From: Notospermus geniculatus
Lineage: Eukaryota > Nemertea > Pilidiophora > Heteronemertea > Lineidae
Assembly (NCBI GenBank): GCA_002633025.1
Contig: NMRB01000022.1
Coordinates: forward strand, 211,458-275,457
Length of the DNA: 64,000 nt
Reading direction: 5' to 3'
The notes below the pieces were generated by a model, which worked only from the letters and a program-made list of their open reading frames with translations, was not told the DNA's origin and searched no databases. A program made the position numbers and the translations under genes. Below, piece after piece: positions 1 to 11,965 of the stretch; the first letter of the stretch is position 1; the number at the start of each line of letters is the position of its first letter.

Positions 1-13
1 TTGAGATATGCAG

Positions 14-149
14 GGGCCGGTTGCACAAAGAATTCTTAAGTCTAAGAAAAAACTTAAGTCTGAAATGGAGTCATGTGATTTGCTGAAACCTGGTCACATG
101 ATGACTTAAGTCAAACTTTAGACTTAAGATTCTTTGTGAAACTGGGCCC
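14..149. repeat. Foldback element (MITE-like), TIR gggccngtttgcacaaag type
   Basis: The first ~29 bases (gggccggttgcacaaagaat..) are the near-perfect reverse complement of the last ~29 (..attctttgtgaaactgggccc). There is no coding capacity. Short, non-autonomous foldback element. Confidence 0.6.
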
Positions 150-358
150 AGGTTTTCAAACACTATTACGATACAGCTGTTGTGAGATGGCAGACAATTT
201 CGTTTCATTGAATTCAACCCATGCCATCCTTCAAGATGACAATTGACTTGTTATATGTACATGTCATGAATTGTGCCGGCCGTTACCTCATGGATGGATG
301 TACTAAAATACTGACTGCATCAACAACACACTCTCACAGGTTTATATATCTTTTCCAG

Positions 359-3300
359 CGGCATAAGAAAGCTACTGAGAGGAGGAGCCATGTGCAACAC
401 AAGTTACAAGAAATTGCTGCTGCAGACACAGATGGTGGTTCTGAATTGTCCCAAGATGGTATTAGTCAACCAAAGAAGAAGACACAAAGGCTAACCTTTG
501 CTGAACCTCTGATATACAAGCAAAGAAAAAAACATGGTGTCAATCTAGATCTTCTTAGCCTTAGCTTGCAAAATTCTTCATATACAGACACTTCAGAGGA
601 GAATCAAAATGACCCTTACAATGACAGTGAGCAGTCAGAATTTCAGCCAAATTGTACCACTTGTGGTACATTGGTTCCAACTGATGACTCTAAAAATACT
701 TGTACTGAAGATCAATGTTGTGTGCCAGAATTGGAGGTGTCAATGAATTGTCCTGATACATCAAGTGGAAAGGGGGGTTGTGCAAAGTTTCCAAGTACAG
801 CAGAACCTGAGAAATTGGATGGTACATCTGATGTCAATGGATGTGCAGTGTTTACGCCAAGTCACAGCAATGTTTCAGTTAGCTTCGAAGAAGTTGATTC
901 TGCTGACTCTAGTGAATTGTCAGAGAAGAACGTACAGAGCTGTTCAGTTATCAAGCGCTGTGGATTGGGCAGGAAAAGAAAACGTAAGCACAATTTAGCT
1001 GTGAATGCTTCGGATTCTGTTTCTAATGATTCAAGTTCAATTTGTTGTGAAACTGATGGAAGGCTTTCCTCAGGTGATGTGACTTTGGAGTGTGAAGAAG
1101 CGAATGGACAAAATGATCTCATCAACACTTACATGACTAGAACGTTGCCCAGTCATGCCAGTGAGTGTTCTGCTGTTGTGGATTCTCAGTCTGATTTATT
1201 CGAACACAGGAACTCGGTGTTGCTTGAATCTCAGTCTACAAATCAAGATGGTCAATTCCACTTTCCTGCATTTCCTAGTGATTCAAAGTTAAACAGGTTA
1301 ATGGACTTTAGTCTTCCAGATGACGAATATGGCAACTGGAAACTTCAAAAACTCAACAGCAAACTCAACATAAGCGCAACGAATGAAGCCAGGGGAACTG
1401 AATCTGTCATGCTTGAAGTCGATGTTTGTCAGAGTCTGGACCCAGTTAACCCAGTCACTTGTAATCTGGACATTACAAGGGGTGGGGAGCTGTCTGATGT
1501 AATCATGAATTACAAAGTAAATCCTGAAGAGCCTGACATAAAAATTGAGTTCACTGCTAGTCATCCAAGTGAAGGGGAACTTGTGAATTTGTCATCAAAC
1601 ATGTCAAATGAAATAGAAACTAGACATATATTTCCACCTGAAGGGCAAACGTCCATGTGTGTCCAAAATTCAGCTGCTGTATTCTCAAGGGAGGCAGTTT
1701 CTGCTCATTCCAATGAGAGCCATGACATGTTAAATTTGGTTGACTGCATTCCACTTCACCACGCGGGAAAACCAGGATTTGCGTGTGCCATGACTGCTGG
1801 TGTTGTCACCAAAGGAACTGAAGTGTTTCCCTTTCTGGTTGTATGCCACAAGTGGGTTGAAATCATTCTTTTCCAGAATGAGGAATGGATGTCCTTGTGT
1901 CATTGGGAGTTAGATGTGGTAAGTTTCTCATTTGTTCAAGTCGTGACATTGTCATTCATTGACCATTGCCTGGTATATTATGTGTGAAAGTTCACTGGAT
2001 TCTCCATGTCATCATATGGCCTTGTCGTGAATCTCATTCTCAAAACATCGCCATTCTAATTCCAGCAATTGCCGGCCACGAGTGTGCATCCTTTTCCAAG
2101 AAGTCACATGATTGCCTTCACTTTAGTCTGCGAGTCTAACCAATCATCCTCTGCCAGAATACTAGCCTGTGATACTAAAGGAAACAAGTCAAGAACACTT
2201 GGTAGCCTCTGTGATATGTCAGTAAAAAGCGATGAAGAAAGGTGGATATATTTGATGAATGATATCCAGTATCAATCCAACTAGCTGCTTGATCATCTTG
2301 TCCTTGTTCTAAATGTACATGTACATCAACATGTTTTAGCAGTAGGCCTAGGCGTCCATGAACTGACAGTTTTGATAGTTTCAGCTGGTCATACATTGTA
2401 AAATGTCGGAACATCAGACATACAGAAAGTACATCGGAGTTGGACCTTTTTTTTAAAAGAAATTTGTTTGCGTTTTCCAGTCCATCCATACAGTGCCTCA
2501 TCCAGGGAGAACAAGAAGTGCTTTTGAGTTCCAGTGCCAGAGGGACTACAGTGCTCCGAAAGTTTGTCTTCGCTGATGAATACACTCAGATTAAAGATCA
2601 TGTGATATTTTCTGCAGTCTCCGATCATATCAATTCCTTAGTTGCTGTCCAGGCAGTCACAGCTGTTGTTCTCGGTGCAAGCAAAGACACTGCTTATTTA
2701 TGGTAAGTTGGCAAAGTATCATGACCCCGCACTGGGCAGAACACCTTGGTCTTGGTCTTCAGTTGTCTGCGAATTTGCCTTGCATTGTATTTGCCCTTCA
2801 CATCTTGTTGAAACTGCTTACAAATATGTCAATTTATATGTTTTGTGCTTTGCTTTATTTCAGGAACAGTAATAGTGGAATTCTGTTGAGTCGTGTGACT
2901 TTACCACTGGCCCATCCTCTCCGTACTTGTGTAGCAGCGTATTCAGAAAAGGTATAATAAATAACTGATGTTTGATGTTTTCCCATTCTTGTATGTACAT
3001 TTGAACCTGTCCAAGCAAGTACAGATAACCAAAAATTCAAAAGCGAGCGAGTACTTCTTCAAAAGTCAAGTTTTGCCCCACATTCAAATGCAGCTGCTGT
3101 AGACAATGTCTGAGGGCAATTCATGGGTCATTGAATTGTCATAATTCTGATATATCTGCAAAAATTGAAATCCTCCCAAGTGATGATTATTTAAAAACTT
3201 TCATTTTGACGTCATTGTATATAACAAATGTGTATCATGAGTTCTACAATGACTTTTTTGCAGGGTCTTGTGTTCCTGCCAGTGCTTTCCTGTTCTGAAG

Positions 3301-4006
3301 TTGAGGACAATATTTCTATGATTGTGTTAAATCCATCATCCAGACTTTCCAAACTTGCAATATCATATGAAGCTGGTATGAGTAAAAGGTGAGGAAGTTA
3401 TATTGTGTGCCTGCTTTGTGAAAAGCTGAGCATCTAATGCGATGGCGTACCGGTACTCTGTCAGTTTGTCTGTCTAAACTTTTGGTTGTCCACATGATTG
3501 ATAACTTGACGGTGGGGCTTCATGGCCATCAAACCTGGCATGTTACCTTGACTGGCACTAAGGCCTAGCTCTTGGGGTCATAAGGTCAAAGGTCAAGATC
3601 ACAGAGGTCAACACTCCGAAAATGCAAAAGGGCTATTGCTCCTTAATCACTCAATGGTCAATTGTCTTACAGAATTGCATCACTGGCTGTCTTCAAGAAG
3701 TATCTGATTGGCCTTCATGCTTGTGGAGATGTCACGGTCTGGGATCTTTGTTCTGGAGAAACAAGTGCAACTCTGTATGGAGGACATATCCAGTTTACAA
3801 GTGTAGCAGAACCTGACCTGAGCATGTTTCTGACTGCGGTGTGCAATGAAAGGGAAGAAGTCTGCNGTGCTGTAGTATGTTGGGAGAGTGACCCAGTTTC
3901 CTTTAGTGCAGCCACCTGCATGTATAATGTGGCAGTGTCACTCCAAATTTGTGCGTATTTTTGGGGGGTCATCATTGGTTTGGCTGCCAACTGGCTATAT
4001 GCATAA
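359..4006 (+). CDS. PALB2: PALB2 homologue (partner and localizer of BRCA2), 5' end missing
   Basis: Six exons: 359-1918, 2066-2217, 2481-2702, 2864-2951, 3264-3388, 3673-4006 (stop TAA). All junctions are GT-AG and their phases agree. PALB2 is a nuclear scaffold that bridges BRCA1 and BRCA2/RAD51 in homologous recombination. The first exon seen opens after a ttttccag acceptor with a basic helix (RHKKATERRSHVQHKLQEI), fitting the end of the N-terminal coiled coil. It continues as a long Ser/Asn/Asp-rich disordered stretch, with a conserved MDFSLPDDEYG motif at about 1299-1331 that matches vertebrate FQLPDEDFG. From about 1770 onward the exons encode a WD40 propeller. Blocks such as WDLCSGETSATLYGG and YSEKGLVFLPVLS align with the human propeller as I remember it. 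The donor of exon 2 (gtcagt at 2218) was chosen because it alone restores frame. The end is less certain: the last ~40 codons look unlike PALB2 and may be read-through beyond a missed donor. One N lies at 3866. The coiled-coil start exon is not visible. Confidence 0.85.
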
Positions 4007-4147
4007 AAACATCACTCGCTTCTATTTTTGATAAAAATGATGGTATTAACATGATGTATTAACAATTCTTGTAATGGCTAAATGGGAGCGAATCCATGTA
4101 GGTAGCATGAAAAATGACATCCGAAACAGTCTTGCAAGTCTAAGTAT

Positions 4148-4153
4148 TTTATT
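4148..4153 (-). promoter_or_regulatory. Possible PRPSAP poly(A) signal AATAAA
   Basis: The minus strand reads AATAAA (TTTATT on plus) about 570 bases past the PRPSAP stop. It lies just beyond the PALB2 stop at 4006, so the two genes would be separated by very little or overlap. Motif only. Confidence 0.35.
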
Positions 4154-4541
4154 GATTGTACTGCATCAGAGACCAATACACAGACAAAGATTCTTTACAA
4201 ATCTACCTCGACAATTTCACAATTAGTACATGTGTCAATCCAAAATCTCCATCCGGATCCATGTAGGCCAACAAACAGAGTATTAAGGAATATCAAGGTC
4301 AGTCGAAGGTCACAAGGAAAAATGCAACGACGTTATTTTGAGACATGCTTTCCATGCACATACTAGTATCCAAATCAGCATGTTTTTCACTCATTTATAG
4401 TGTGACAACGTGAATATGTACATACCAGTACATGTACCATATGCATGTAAAGTACAATGTACATGTATGAGAGTGGCGACAGAGTTTAGAGAACTAAGAC
4501 ATCCCCAACTTTGTTGGCAAGGATGCTTTAATTGAATCCTC

Positions 4542-4547
4542 AATAAA
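4542..4547 (+). promoter_or_regulatory. Possible PALB2 poly(A) signal AATAAA
   Basis: A canonical AATAAA lies about 540 bases past the PALB2 stop and is the first one seen there. If used, the PALB2 transcript overlaps the 3' UTR of the convergent PRPSAP gene. Motif only. Confidence 0.35.
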
Positions 4548-4722
4548 CGGAACAACAAAAATCCCACTTTTGTAGAGTGTCCCCCATCCTATTGTTACAA
4601 CAATATAAAGTGAAATGAACTATGATTATCTTCAAATGCCAAAAAACAGAACAGTCAGTCAGTCACTCATATCCGTTCAGTACACAAGGCTGACTGAATT
4701 CTTCACCTTTGTACACGCAACT

Positions 4723-7700
4723 CTAATCCTCTGTTGAGATATTTTTGAAGAGATGAGACATCGATTCATTGTAGTGAATCCTTCGGATTGCCTCAGACAA
4801 CATCACGCTGACATCAACTGTTTTGATTTTGTGACACTGCATTTTCTGTACATCATGTGGCACAGTGTTGGTAACCACAACCTGAAATGGAATAAGAACA
4901 TGAAATAGAAATGGGTTTCTAAGGTGAAAGACATAGCTTTCTACCGGATTCGAACCCACGGACCCTCGCATTAGGCATCAATCGCCAGCACAAGTGATAT
5001 AATGGTTATATGTACCACACACCCAAATTTATACCTGAGCAAACAAATTGTTTCACAAAGCAATGTACACACAGGTGTAACCACTGGTATGCCTGATCCA
5101 TGCTGACTGTTACAAGTCCACGTTTAGCGAACATGTAAGACGCTGTTCAAATGCCATATATGCATACTTATCAACCCATCACCTACCTCATCAATGGGTG
5201 AATCTTCTATCAACCTAGGGGCATCTGAAGACAACAGGCCATGGGTGGCCATCACATATATCTTATAGGCCCCTCTTTCCTTCAAGACCTCCGAAGCTGT
5301 GACAAAGGCCTCTACATCATCAATCATATCATCAACGATGATGGCAATCCTGCCACCAACGTCACCGACAATGTTGATTGGTGGTTTCTCTTTCGCCTGC
5401 ATGACTGAAAGTAGAAGTATAAACCATGTGTCAACAATTGCCTGGTAATCAATTGTCTTGTCTATGAGATCATGTGTGGCCAAAGCAAGTATAATGTGCC
5501 CAGCTGACCAGAGACCCAGTAATGATTGGTGATTCAGTGTGATTGAAACCAGCCAGGGGAAGTTGCAATCCATGATTTGTACATGTATCAGAGCTGTCGA
5601 TCTGCATTATCATACCTGGAATGACGCCTGGTAACATCTCTCCCCCAAGAGCCCGCTGTGGAGGGTGGTGTTCTTGAGGTGGTGGAGAATTCCTGCCATC
5701 ATCTCTCTCCGACTCAGACTTCTCCTCTCCATGAATAACTGCAATGCCCAGGCGTAACCTCTCAGCATAAGACGTGGCTCTCTTCACAGAATTGGGATTT
5801 CGGGCAACTATCACAGCATTTCTGAAGTCTGAAATCTGTAATGATGATAGGAACAGATTAGGTTTGTGAAGCACCGACTAGAAAATCAAGCTCGTCCAGA
5901 TATTGAAAGATACTCTACATCAGGATTAAGTTGGGGAAACTGACCTCACAGATACTGAAGTTCACTTCACTGTGTAGACTACAAGAAGCTAATCATGCAG
6001 CCTTCTCAATAACAGGCGGCGGGCGGCGATTTCGCCGCCTACAACAGTATCTGCCGCCGCCTACAAAAAAGGTGTCAAAAATATTCCAAAAAACTGGAAA
6101 GAGCGTCCGGCACTCAAAGAAAGACCCATCATTGCCGTGTCTATTGAATTAAATGTGGCTCATAACATCGTTCAGCGATGCAAACCGCCGTGCAATCTTA
6201 GCAAATAGGCCCTCGGCAGGTGTGACATTGGGAACACGGAATTCATGAGGGAAACGCAAATATAACCCCCTCGCTGGTGTTTCCCACTGCATGCATTCTT
6301 TCACTCACAGCTGCACGGCGACACCATGTTCCAATGCTCAAATGCCATCCGTCAATCAATCAGGTCTTTCCCGCCAAAATATGCTGTTCGTTTCCTGCCA
6401 AAATCGACACACACGCACTCAATGAATCCTGGGCAGAATCCTGAGATTCCCCTGAAGAGTTTGATCCTTCGCTGGGGTTGTCTTGAGGAAATGAACTTTT
6501 CTATTTGGCTAGATATCATTTTTGACAGATTTTGTGTACCATAGAAAAGTATTTCAGATAAGAATTAAATAAAATACGATTTTACTATTTAGCTACGATA
6601 CTTTGTTCTGCATTTTATCATTTTTTGTGCATTTTGATCACTGCTTCAGCTATGTCCTGGCCCATATCAGATTGTCCACCAAAATAATCAAGCATTGAAA
6701 CACTGGTTATGCTATCTTCGAAAAAAACCTCAGCCTCCTACTCTGAGGCAATAGCCTCCTACTCAAAAAGTTATTGAGAAGGCTGATCATGAATCTACTT
6801 GAGAATCATGGAATGGTCACTTGAACAACTGATGTACCTGTTCTTGAATGTACTGTAGCAGAAAGGGTGAAGCACGGAGGTTGTCAACTGATATATCAAA
6901 GAAGCCTTGTATTTCCTTCTGGTGGAGATCCATTGTGATGATGTGGTCAATACCTGGGGAGAAAATAAAGCAGGAAATGCTGCTGACGGACAGAGGATAT
7001 AGGAGTGATTCAACTTGGTTTAACTGTCAGGTATTAATGACAAGTTTCACTGACATTAGAAACACAAAAATAACGAGACTAGCGAAAGAAACACCAAAAT
7101 AACAAGACAAGCGAAAGGTAACAAGAGGGTATCCCGAACCATCCCATTTACTCAACCATTTACTCAAGAAGACCACTGTATCAGATCTGACAAGCAGAAA
7201 AGGGCAAACTTACCAGACTTGACCAACATTTTAGCAAGCAGCTTGGAGACAATACAACCACGTTTTCTCATCTTGCTCTGCTTACAGTATGGAAGATAGG
7301 GAAGAACACCAATAATCCGCCGGGCACTGGATGTTTTACAAGCGTATGCTAGCACTAGGAGTTCCATGACATCATTGTTCACATCTCTGAAACATGCAGT
7401 ATATTGCAAGTGACTGTACATTCATTCATATTTTTCTTAGAATTTCAATCAAGACAAGACAACAGAGCAAATTTTTCAAGTGTAAAGGAGAGTCAAGATC
7501 AAAATTTCGGTGTCACAACCTGGGTATCAAGTATGAACACTGAGGTAAAGAGCACACCAGGCCTACTTACTTTGTTCCTGTCTGTATGATATAGACATCC
7601 TTGCCTCTCACTGACTCCCCTATTTCTACCGTAGTTTCTGGAAAGGATTTGAGTACAGAATAGTACATCATTTACAACCTTTGTTTATTTCCATGTGGTA

Positions 7701-7974
7701 CTTTTATATGCGAAGAAATAGGCCCACACACTTGGTATTTTGGTAGGCCTACCATATCCCAGTCCTACAAAGTTTGGACATTATAGGGTTAACCTCCTGA
7801 GACTGAGTATCACAAGCCAATGACTGTCCAGACTTGTCCAGAGGATTAAAAATATTTAGAATTTTTTTCTGAAATACCAGCCTGTTTTTATATTCACCAC
7901 ATCACTTTTTACATGTCTTACCACGATTAGATTTTCTGTAGGCAGCGAGATCTGACAATCTTACACCTATTCTC
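4723..7974 (-). CDS. PRPSAP: Phosphoribosyl pyrophosphate synthetase-associated protein (PRPSAP), first exon missing
   Basis: Seven minus-strand exons in transcript order: 7922-7974, 7571-7637, 7214-7386, 6838-6953, 5616-5835, 5187-5404, 4723-4881 (stop TAG). All are GT-AG with matching phases. PRPSAP1/2 are catalytically inactive relatives of PRPP synthetase that bind and restrain it in nucleotide precursor synthesis. Family marks visible: [76 protein letters not shown] and the C-terminal [15 protein letters not shown]. The acidic Pro-rich insertion after [10 protein letters not shown] (about 5650-5730) separates PRPSAP from true PRPS enzymes, which lack it. The acceptor of exon 6 was set at 5404, not 5396, because only that keeps frame with AKEKPP. 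About 30 N-terminal codons (the part before [14 protein letters not shown]) are not found upstream. The choice between PRPSAP1 and PRPSAP2 cannot be made; invertebrates probably have one ancestral gene. Confidence 0.93.
4946..4956 (-). repeat. tRNA-type B-box, probable SINE fragment in PRPSAP intron
   Basis: The minus strand reads GGTTCGAATCC, an exact RNA polymerase III B-box, inside a tRNA-like context at about 4930-5000. The T-stem does not pair well and no clear A-box is seen, so this is a tRNA-derived SINE remnant and not a tRNA gene. Confidence 0.35.
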
Positions 7975-9560
7975 CTGAAAAAGAAAGAGCGGGATTAGGC
8001 CTAAACGAGTTCATTCTCTACGCTGACATAGGCCTACTTGACTAGGCCTACTTCACTTGGTTGGTAGTCAATCTGCCTAAGCCACGGCCAACCGGTACCA
8101 GTAGCTAAACTCAGCAAGTGGGATTTGGGAAGTCACGAATGGAGACAAAACAAGGGCTAGGGAGAGTTCAATTTTTGCTGGAGGGGATCGTCGGCCGGAC
8201 GTCGAGGTCTTGGCCTACAACTAAGATAGCCAAGAAGGCCTACACGTACTTCTAGCCTTAAACAATACAATACACTACACACTGACACAGTAGGCCTACT
8301 GACTAGGCCTAGCCTATTATTACACAACACAAGTCATGATCGTATCGTGCACACATAGGCCTATAGACCATGTATGGGGGATGTATGCAGCTAAAGTGCA
8401 GTCACTCTCTATATAGGGCCTAGTCATGCATCCATCTGCATGACAGTCAGCATGGTCACATGGTCAGGTCAGCAGTGGCAGTCATCCCATGGCATTGGCA
8501 GTGTCTCAGTGACAGTCAGTCACCCAGGGTGGCAGTGTGTCAGTCACAGTGCATCATTTGTGCATCTGCATGCATCATTGCATGCATGCACATGATATTG
8601 CATGTGGTTGTGGAGNACGACCAGTGACCAGTCTGCTGTGGTTGTCAAGGACGCTGACAGTGAACCAATCAGAAAATGTTTCATGTATTTCGTTAGTTAC
8701 CAAACGCCCTCTAGTGGTAAATCGGCGGGAATCGGGCGATTGTAAGCAGTGGCTATGAACGATAGGTATGAGTGAGAAGACACTGCGAAAGGAGTGTAAA
8801 ATTTTCCCGCGCATGGTAAGTTCTATGAGGCCTAGGCCTATCCAAAGGAAAGGTTCTTTTTTATTGCATGATTTGTCCTGAAATATCTCGTCCCCGGTAA
8901 GCCGCGTTGGCACTGCTCCCCGGGAAACCACTCAGCTGTAGGCCTAGAGGAAACGGGCCTTCTACCATGTCTACGAGGCGTGGCGTCCGCCAAAACGTGG
9001 AATGGCCACAACTGCCTGCCACTAACACGGTCACACATGTAGGCCTATATTAAGGATGCAGGCGGTGGATCCAGAGGGGGGTTGGGGTCGTGACCCCACC
9101 CCTGCTCGCCAGTTTGTTTTTTTCTCTCAATAATTTGCGACAGTAGGCAAAAAACAACGCAAAAATAAAGCTTCTGTTTTGATACTGAGATGCCAGGAAA
9201 TCGCGTCGGCGCGGGCATCTTCGCGACGCCCGCCTGCAACGACCGCCCTCGGCGGCCCTGATCCCCCTCTGCCAAAAATCCTGTATCCGCGTACCTGCCA
9301 TGACATTTGGGGTTGACACATATGGTGAGCCGTTGTAGCAACATCTGCGGCGTTGTTGGTTTCGTGCACAGTCACATAACCCTGATCTGTCTTCTCCTGC
9401 ACAGTAGCAACGGCAGGTTTTGTGTGACAGACTGATACCGTCCCTAGTATACAAAGTTGTAAATTCAATTATACATGTATAGAGAAATTTCTCTGTACTC
9501 ATGTTTATACTAGGGCCGGGGGCATTGTTCGTGGGGGTGCTACACGTATCCACCAATACT

Positions 9561-9690
9561 AGGGAGTTTTCGCAAAGCCCCCGAAACGCCAACGCGAACG
9601 CCAAACCCATTTGTTCGATGCTACGAAGAGACCACGAACAAAAGGATAGGCGTTCCCGTTGGCGTTTCGGGGGCTTTGCGAAAACTCCCT
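9561..9690. repeat. Foldback element, family A (agggagttttcgcaaagccccc)
   Basis: Terminal inverted repeats of over 35 bases begin agggagttttcgcaaagc and end in the reverse complement. Two more copies of the family lie at 56613-56755 and 58841-58974. Non-autonomous, no open frame of its own. Confidence 0.75.
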
Positions 9691-9837
9691 TCACTGGCAT
9701 CATACCCGTACGTGTCAAGTCCCTGTGCCCGGAACGCGAATTTTTTTTCCTAACCGGCGGTATAGGCCTAGATTCCTACCAGTATCCATTACGAAATGAA
9801 ATCAACGAAGTGAATGGCGGGTTAATGATTGGGTAAG

Positions 9838-9900
9838 TGTAAGGGTTAGGGTTAGTTTTGGGAGTAGGATTAGGATTAAGATTAGCATTAGGATTAGCTT
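9838..9900 (+). repeat. Degenerate telomere-like hexamer run
   Basis: Two TTAGGG-type units are followed by several TAGGAT/TTAGCA variants. It is short and imperfect, so an interstitial low-complexity tract and not a telomere. Confidence 0.45.
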
Positions 9901-9984
9901 TTGCAATATAGATTAGGAAAAAAATGGTCGTAATGGATATATCGGTTAGGAAAAAAATTCGCGCCTGGGACGCGGGGTATGGCT

Positions 9985-10405
9985 GGATAGTCTGGTACTT
10001 GTCTTCAAACCTGATATCAACATGGATGAATCACGAATTTCGGTTGAGAATGATGTTATTGGCTTTGATTTCCGTCCCTTGCGTTAGCTACGACCCAAGC
10101 CAAACCCAACAACATTCACCATCCATGGTCATTCAACTGACAACCGCAGGTGAGATGCAGGTTGCTCATCCTCTCGAAACAGGGTCATTCAGACGCATCT
10201 CCTACGTCGCACCTCTTCTGAGGGAGGCGATGGCCGAGTGAAATGACCTGAGTCTCAGGATGCAGGTTGCTGGGCGTTCATGGTCGGTCTGATCCCCAAA
10301 CGGTTGCATTGCAACGACCCGGGACGGGCGAGTGGCTGGATAGTCTGGTTTGTCTTCAAACCTGATATCAACATGGATGAATCATGAATTTCAGTTAAAG
10401 AATTA
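9985..10405 (+). repeat. Dispersed direct repeat pair
   Basis: A segment reading ctggatagtctggt..cttcaaacctgatatcaacatgg occurs at about 9985-10076 and again at about 10329-10402, with the same downstream word tatggctttga/attggctttga. Probable fragments of one repeat. Confidence 0.5.
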
Positions 10406-11878
10406 TGTCTAAACCAATTTTATTCCTGTTATGGCTTTGATATCCTCCTGCTGTTGTGTTTGCAACGACCCAAGACAGGTCACTTTCTCTATGGCCCGTT
10501 GGTTAGGCCTACCAAGGGTGTAACACATTCAGATCGATTATGTCATCTTTGGGGTATAAATTCCCTGTGCAAGACCGCGTCGTTACTCTACACGTGGCCG
10601 CTCTGTGTCATCCACCAGCGTGGGTTCTCCGCCGGGATGGCGTATACGCACAGTAATGAGTAAACGTAGAGTCACTAGGCTTCATAATTTCCGAAACGAA
10701 TGTAAGTATACCGTAGTGTCTATTTCGAATTTCCTCGCTCTTTCCCGAGTTCGGTGGTAGGCTACGATGTTAGGGCAAATTCTTTGGTCTTATGTATTTT
10801 GCAGGACACGGGTGTTTCCATACTGATCCTACTGTTCAAACTGCTTGTGAACCCTACTGTCTACGAACGATACGTTTACCAGAATAAATCTAAAAACCCA
10901 AAGTCAGCCGTCGCCGCTATTTGTCCAGTTGCACGACGCCTCGTGTGTGACACCATGGGCGTAGCGAGGGGCAGTTATGACGACGTATAGGCCTATCAAA
11001 GGTGACTTGGTCAGTCTTGAGGACAGTGCAACCGATCCAGCATCCTGGACCTTCTTTTCCTGTCCTCCCATACTGAACATGCAGGCAATAAGTTAAACGG
11101 AGTAATTCTTTCTTTCTTCTATAATATCGTAATTTATTGCAAGGGAAAGTATACAGCAAACACAAAGAAAAATTCATGACACTGAAATATCAGTACACAC
11201 TGCTCGAAATCACTACTAGTGTTAAGTCATTTTAGTGACTAAACAATCCAGACTTTAAAAACAGAAATAAATGTGGTCAGATTTGAGTTGACAATCTCTA
11301 TACGTTTTAGGTATAATCTGTCTTTCCAATGAGGGAGACAATCGGCCACTAGTACCAAGTGTAACAACGACTGTAATACGAAGTGCTAATCCAGACATTG
11401 GAATGAAGTATCGTTTAATTGAAGTAGGTCTAGGCCTATACACTACGAAAACCTTTCATACAGTACAACTATCAAACATTGCGCTGCCTACAGTCGCCGA
11501 CAAAAACATCGGAATATTACTAACGTAAACTTAACAAAAACTAATCTATCTGTCTTCCGTAATTCTTCAACTAGTGGCAAGGTGAATGCTGTGATCCTAT
11601 GACATTAAGTTCTATCAGCGTCCAGTGTGACTGATTCGGCAAGTCCTTCCTTCAAGTACATTCTGCATGCGCATTGCTGGCTCTTATCAAACCTTGCATA
11701 AAATTAACTATAAACTATTTACACTCATACGTTTTTCAAATCATTTGTAGAAGATCGTTGGTTGCATCCACACTGACGTCACTAGTGACGTTTATCACAC
11801 AAATTGTATCGAAGTGCACTCTTTTTTCCCTAGAAATGAATGATGAAAGATGGTAATTTCTAAATGTCTATGATGTTG

Positions 11879-11965
11879 TTACTCCTCTTCGCCCTCTTTT
11901 GTTTCTCCCCCATTGGATCGGTAGGACATAAATGAAGCTGGGGTTCTCACATATGCTGACGTGTA
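11879..11965 (-). CDS. MHC: Myosin exon 32: alternative tail tip version B (stop TAA)
   Basis: After acceptor ctttcag, TAC ACG TCA opens [20 protein letters not shown] and ends ETKEGEEE then TAA, 28 codons. It is in frame with the cryptic donor at 15004-15009 in exon 31, giving a tail ..GRGSA-YTSAYVR... Intron 3.0 kb. Scallop myosin also varies at its tail tip. Not seen as an open frame on its own, so real use needs a transcript. Confidence 0.72.
   Translation of the reverse strand, partial: YTSAYVRTPASFMSYRSNGGETKEGEEE

Larger units (their letters stand above)
7975..11878. other. Gene-poor spacer between PRPSAP and myosin
   Basis: No exon could be supported here. It should hold the PRPSAP promoter and first coding exon, which I did not find. 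Seen instead: dense TAGGCCTA motifs (about 8000-8440), CATGCA-rich low-complexity DNA near 8560-8600, an N at 8616, a foldback element at 9561-9690, telomere-like hexamers at 9838-9900, and a direct repeat (9985-10076 and 10329-10402). The long open frame on the minus strand at 9050-9718 runs through the foldback element and resembles no protein I know. Confidence 0.6.

Noticed and set aside
4930-5000. tRNA gene on the minus strand
   Set aside because: Only the B-box is good; T-stem and A-box are poor. Recorded as a SINE-like fragment.
9050-9718. 222-codon open frame on the minus strand
   Set aside because: It crosses the family A foldback and has no familiar motif; the overlapping frames in both strands are a by-product of the inverted repeat.
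9838-9900. Telomere
   Set aside because: Only about two TTAGGG units, then degenerate hexamers, with genes on both sides.
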